This document shows, in pieces, positions 60,091 to 64,000 of a stretch of DNA of 64,000 bases. This DNA is from Rhododendron vialii. Taxonomy: Eukaryota; Streptophyta; Magnoliopsida; Ericales; Ericaceae. The notes under the pieces were generated by a model. That model searched no databases, was not told where the DNA came from, and saw only the letters and a list, made by a program, of their open reading frames with translations. The position numbers were made by a program, and so were the translations under genes. The stretch's first letter is position 1; each line of letters begins with the position of its first letter. The DNA is taken from NCBI RefSeq assembly GCF_030253575.1, contig NC_080564.1, positions 7,174,501 to 7,238,500 on the forward strand. The letters are read 5' to 3'.

Positions 60091-60535
60091 GATGCGTGTT
60101 TGTGTGTTTGGTAGTGTTGTTGTGTATGCGAATTAGGTGACAAATTGTGCCGAAGTTATCTTTCTATCGGCGTTCGGGTATCTTTTGAACTCCTCTCCTT
60201 ATGAGAAAACCATTCGGGTTGGGGATTTCAATGTAAATTGGATGCGTGTTTGTGTGTTTGGTAGTGGGTTGTTGTGTTTAGGTGATGAATTGTGCCGAAG
60301 TTATCTTTTATTGGCATTAGGGTATCTTTTGAACCCCTCTCCTTATGAGAAAATCATTCGAATTGGGGATTTTGATGCAAATTGGATGCGTGTTTGTGTG
60401 TTTGGTAAGGAGTTGTTGTGTATGCGAATTCTGTGACGAATTGTGCCGAAGTTATCTTTTTATTGGCGTTGGGGTATCTTTTGAACCCCTCTCCTTATGA
60501 GAAAATCATTCGGATAGGAGTTTTCGATGCAAATA
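60091..60535 (+). repeat. Three-unit tandem repeat of about 147 bp
   Basis: GATGCGTGTTTGTGTGTTTGG starts at about 60091, 60240 and 60385. Each unit continues with TTGTGCCGAAGTTATCTTT, GGGTATCTTTTGAAC and CTCTCCTTATGAGAAAA(C/T)CATTCG. It lies just 3' of the complex I subunit-like gene and may be in its 3'UTR. Open frames through it look incidental. Confidence 0.92.
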
Positions 60536-60539
60536 GCGT

Positions 60540-61645
60540 GTTTTTTTCCGCATGAAAAATAGTGATATAATGTATGAGAGAACGTTCAGTGTGTTGGTAG
60601 CTTGTTTTCTTAATTATGGGTTTTCAGTTATGACGTGCAAACTTTGTTAATGTTCTGGTAGAAAAAGGGTTATGCAGAAATGGAGAAAGAATAAGGGTTT
60701 GTATTATTCTGTTATTGCTCAAGAGTGTCATTATTGATTAATACAAGAATGATATATGCAAAGCAATCTGAAAAAAACTGATTTTTAGAAGACAAAAAGC
60801 TCACAAGAGCGCAAGAATGTGAAAATAGACAGAACTGCCCATTTATATTTCTTTCAATAGTGGGCCTCCACTTTTGAGTGGTTTTTAGTCAGTGGAATTA
60901 GGTCTTATTTTTGTGGGCTCGAGAGTGATATATTAATCGCTAGATTTCATTGTTTTAATTTGAGGCAAGCTACTAGAAATGTCTTGGACATTCGCTATTT
61001 GTATGAGTTTTGGATGTGTTGGTTTTCTTCTTGTTATTTGATAGGCGAGGTATCAGTGGTTGGAGGTTGGCTTTTGATGTGGAGTTCCCTGGAAACTGAA
61101 AATTGTGTAATGGATAAAAGAGAAGTGGTTTCTGGTGATGAGCTCTGAAAAGTTGTGTGTACAATTAGGTTTTTTTTTGTTTGTTTGGATGTGGAACGAG
61201 GTTGTGTTTGATCATGTCGACATGTCGTTCCATGTCCATTGCTTCGTCTTGGAATGCAGGTGTGGTTTTTTTTACTTCTGATGAATATTTTGGTTGGAAT
61301 TGAATTGGCAGTTTTGCTTCTTATAGGTGGTTTTCCATAATGAGATTTTACTTTTGTCTGTGCAATGTCGCAAGGATCTCTTCGCCCCAAGAAATGGGTG
61401 ATGGTGTTATATTTGGCTACTATGATCAGCAAATTATGCTTTGACATTATACAGTTACGTGCAGAAGCAGAACGATATTAAGATATTGTCTTTGCTATAT
61501 GATTTGGGTATAACAGCTCATCGAGAATAGAGGCTTAAGCAGTTATCCTTATAAAATCAATCCATATATTACCTTGCATTTCTATTACTTGTTTGAAGGA
61601 TGGATTTGGAGTAAGTTCAACTGGTACTCTTGCTTCACTTGATTT
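60540..61645. other. Unassigned region
   Basis: AT-rich, no recognisable gene, RNA or repeat boundaries. Confidence 0.4.
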
Positions 61646-62259
61646 CATAGTTTTAAATATCGGCCGATAAGGTTCGTATCGGCCGGTTCGTACCGGTATT
61701 TGAGACTTCCGGTTCGGATATAGGCCGGTATAACGGGAAGATTGAAATTCACAGGTGAACCGACCGATTCCCGATACGTATCGGTATGTAACCGATTTGT
61801 GGACCGGTTCGGCCGGTTCGTATCGGTTCGGCATAAAAACAAAAAAAACATAATGTTGCATAATGTGGCTAGTGATTATGTAATGTAAAACCTCTATGGT
61901 GTGTTTATTTTAATGTCTTCATCTTATTTTTGCTATCTATGTCAATTATATCGAAACTCATAATGTTGCATTTTTCTCATATTTGTAAAATCTTATTGAC
62001 TTGCGGGTTTTGATAAATTATCGGATATTTCACATGAAGAGAATAGGCTATTATATGTCTTAAATTAATTAAAATGTGATAATTTAAGCCAATGTTGGGG
62101 GCAAAAGTATATTTTTCAAGTTTTATACATGTTGCTGATGATTTTTAAAAATTTACGACCGCGACACCCGATTCCCGTGACGTATCACCGATACGGCCCG
62201 ATACCGATATACCGCGACCGATACCGCGACGGCGACCGATACCGCGATTTAAAACTATG
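61646..62259. mobile_element. Non-autonomous hAT element, complete with 8-bp target duplication
   Basis: Inverted ends CATAGTTTTAAATATCGGCCG (left) and CATAGTTTTAAATCGCGGTA (right, read inward). Identical CTTGATTT flanks at 61638-61645 and 62260-62267. Left subterminal region rich in CGGTTCGTA and CGGCCGG; right rich in CCGATAC and CGCGACCG. No coding capacity. Confidence 0.93.
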
Positions 62260-62267
62260 CTTGATTT

Positions 62268-64000
62268 GGGAGACTTGGAGCATTTCCAACTGATACTTAA
62301 TCTCTCTATTCACAAAGTATGGGCAACTCATCTCTAAAAGGCATCTTTATCACTACCAGTCAATACGGCCTTATTGCTGTACTGATCAGGGTTCTAGTTG
62401 GCGGCCAATATGTGATGGGATTTTAGACTTTTATGCCGATATCTATGGATATACTGGTCATTACATTGCTCTATCACTGTACTGATACGGGCATATTGCT
62501 AATGCATCTAACTCAAAACCAATTGGCAATAAGTGGAGAGGCCGCTTAGGCTCATATACTAGTTTTTAAGGAGATAATTAACTAATGTGGGACAAACTAC
62601 AACATATACGTTAGCCAACAACAATTTGTAATGTTGAACTTTTGAGGGAAGTGGATAAGTGAGAGAGAAAGCGGGGTCATGTCTGAAACAAATTATTAGA
62701 TGCTAGATAGAAATGGAGATGTGGTTGGAGTTGGCATTGATAGTTAAATCTTCAATCCTACTAATTAGAAATAATGACTCTCGTGGGGACTTGGGGATAG
62801 ATGCTCTAATTGGTTTTGTCTATATTTGTAGATGTAGACTATTGATGCCAAATTCCTAGCTGAAGGAGGAATTGAGACATGCCAACGTTCTGTAAAAAAC
62901 TTTACCCTCTTAAAATGAGGTTCTTTGTTTTGTTCTGTATGTCAGGTTACTTTCGTTGCTCCTTTGCTTTTGTTTTGGGAAACAAAATTAGTGTCCTATA
63001 CCTTGGAGTCCTTTTTAATTCCTTTTTGTACTGACCAGTTTTGTGTGCTGCACAACAGGGACCCTCCCCAGGCCAGTGTTCCAAATTGTCAACCAACTGC
63101 CAAGTACCAATGAAGGAGAAGCTTTTGGGGCCTTGTATTTCTTTCTATACCAATGGTTGCGTTGTTTATTTGCATTTTTTATATTGTTATAGCAAGATGT
63201 TCGGATACTTCTAAATTCATCAACTGGGTTGTTAGAACTGAAAGTGGTGTCTCATTACTCTTTTGTTTGAATAAAGACCTGGACATTCTGTTGTATAACA
63301 TCAATACTCACGTGGGATCCGAATTCAGGTAGATATACAATTATAATGACACATATCATGATCCACGGTTGATGAGCGATTCATTTGAAGTGCAGCTTGG
63401 TAACGGGTAACGCATTTGTTTTTGCTACAAAACGACATGTTTATCCTGTTGGCTGTGATAGGTCAGTCAGTGCTTCAATAGCCTTAGTGTTTACTGTACT
63501 GTTATAGCCACTCCATATTCTGCCATTCTGTGCTGTGTTTGCACTTGCGACGTTGAATGCAATGCTGAGTAATTTGAAGGGAGCGGTCGGAATGTTATAT
63601 AAAGGGTTACGAGCTCCAAGCAATTCAAGGCTTTTACTATGGGCACAAGTTAGTCATTAATTATGAAGAGAAGTGAACTGGTATTTGTCTGTGCGTCTCC
63701 CACTGCTGTGCACCAACTTCTTGACCGTTCTCGAGGATTGGATCAAGTGGAGGCTCTAATTCCCATGCCGGTATGCTTTTGTTATTTCACGTCCATTTTG
63801 TTTCAACTGTGCAATTTAGAAGCGGATTGAGCCCATGGAGATCCTTGATTGAGGTATTATATAACCTTTCTACCTTGATAATTGAACTGTCACAAAGGAG
63901 TTAGTTTTGGCATTTAGGCGAACTTCCTGGCTGCTTTTGCTGATGACTTAATATCTGGGCTCATTCTAGGTTACGCTCAGCTTGAACTTTTATATTCAAG
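62268..64000. other. Right-edge region, no firm gene
   Basis: At 63661 an ATG opens MKRSELVFVCASPTAVHQL and runs to a GTATGC donor-like site near 63772. This loosely resembles the N-terminus of family 1 UDP-glycosyltransferases (MKxxELVFVP), but the following helix is not recognisable, so I do not call a gene. At 63057-63113 a short exon-like frame (DPPQASVPNCQPTAKYQ then stop) follows an acceptor-like ACAACAG, and its partner exons are unknown. Confidence 0.3.

Noticed and set aside
60137-60436. A 99-residue frame in the 147-bp tandem repeat
   Set aside because: The repeat length is not strictly maintained in frame, composition is atypical and there is no family resemblance, so an incidental frame is likelier.
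63661-63775. Possible first exon of a UDP-glycosyltransferase
   Set aside because: Only the first eight residues resemble the family; the rest does not, and the window ends before any confirming motif.

Overview
This is nuclear DNA from a flowering plant, almost certainly a eudicot. The evidence is split genes with GT-AG introns, nuclear-encoded chloroplast and mitochondrial proteins, a PLS-class pentatricopeptide (PPR) gene, and dense plant-type MITEs, SINEs and (CT)n microsatellites. The species cannot be named from sequence alone; an asterid such as a member of the Ericales is a weak guess from repeat style. Gene functions come from recognising protein families by eye. No database search was run.

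Layout. 1-17.1 kb: the last 15 coding exons of a three-RRM hnRNP Q/R-like RNA-binding protein gene (+), with large introns carrying LINE and SINE debris. 19.1-21.3 kb: an intact intronless PPR gene (+), close to Arabidopsis At3g47840. 21.4-24.8 kb: a decayed second copy of exons 12-15 of the RRM gene, so the PPR gene lies between parent and partial duplicate. 25.9-29.2 kb: an F-box gene (-) like At5g39250, probably with a long 5'UTR intron that holds a hAT element. 29.9-36.7 kb: intergenic, full of MITEs and CT repeats. 37.0 kb: a short HLH-only regulator (+). 38.4-40.4 kb: a MITE, a retroposon with a 13-bp target duplication, and a SINE. 40.5 kb: tRNA-Asn(GUU) (-). 41.4-42.9 kb: complete three-exon CRR7 gene (-) for chloroplast NDH complex assembly. 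43.8-46.5 kb: a plant-specific Ser/Pro-rich protein with a Cys-rich tail (+). 47.4-51.4 kb: an organelle-derived fragment, a nested MITE/SINE cluster and a 2-kb element with 136-bp tandem repeats. 52.5-57.1 kb: complete four-exon plastidial octanoyltransferase (LIP2p-like, +) with a 2-kb solo LTR in its last intron. 58.0-58.7 kb: two consecutive long foldback elements. 59.5 kb: a plant mitochondrial complex I subunit-like gene with an apparent frameshift (+). 60.1-62.3 kb: a 147-bp tandem repeat and a second complete hAT element. The last 1.7 kb holds no gene I can call firmly.

How it fits together. These are ordinary housekeeping, organelle and regulatory genes, not a pathway cluster. F-box and CRR7 lie near each other here and, from memory, also in Arabidopsis (At5g39250, At5g39210), suggesting old shared gene order. 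The most informative feature is the RRM-gene partial duplication: each copy contains a transposon absent from the other, giving paired filled and empty sites inside one window. No clearly new biological system was found; the most unusual items are transposon architectures and the solo LTR with about ten copies of a TCGCGCGA-core motif.
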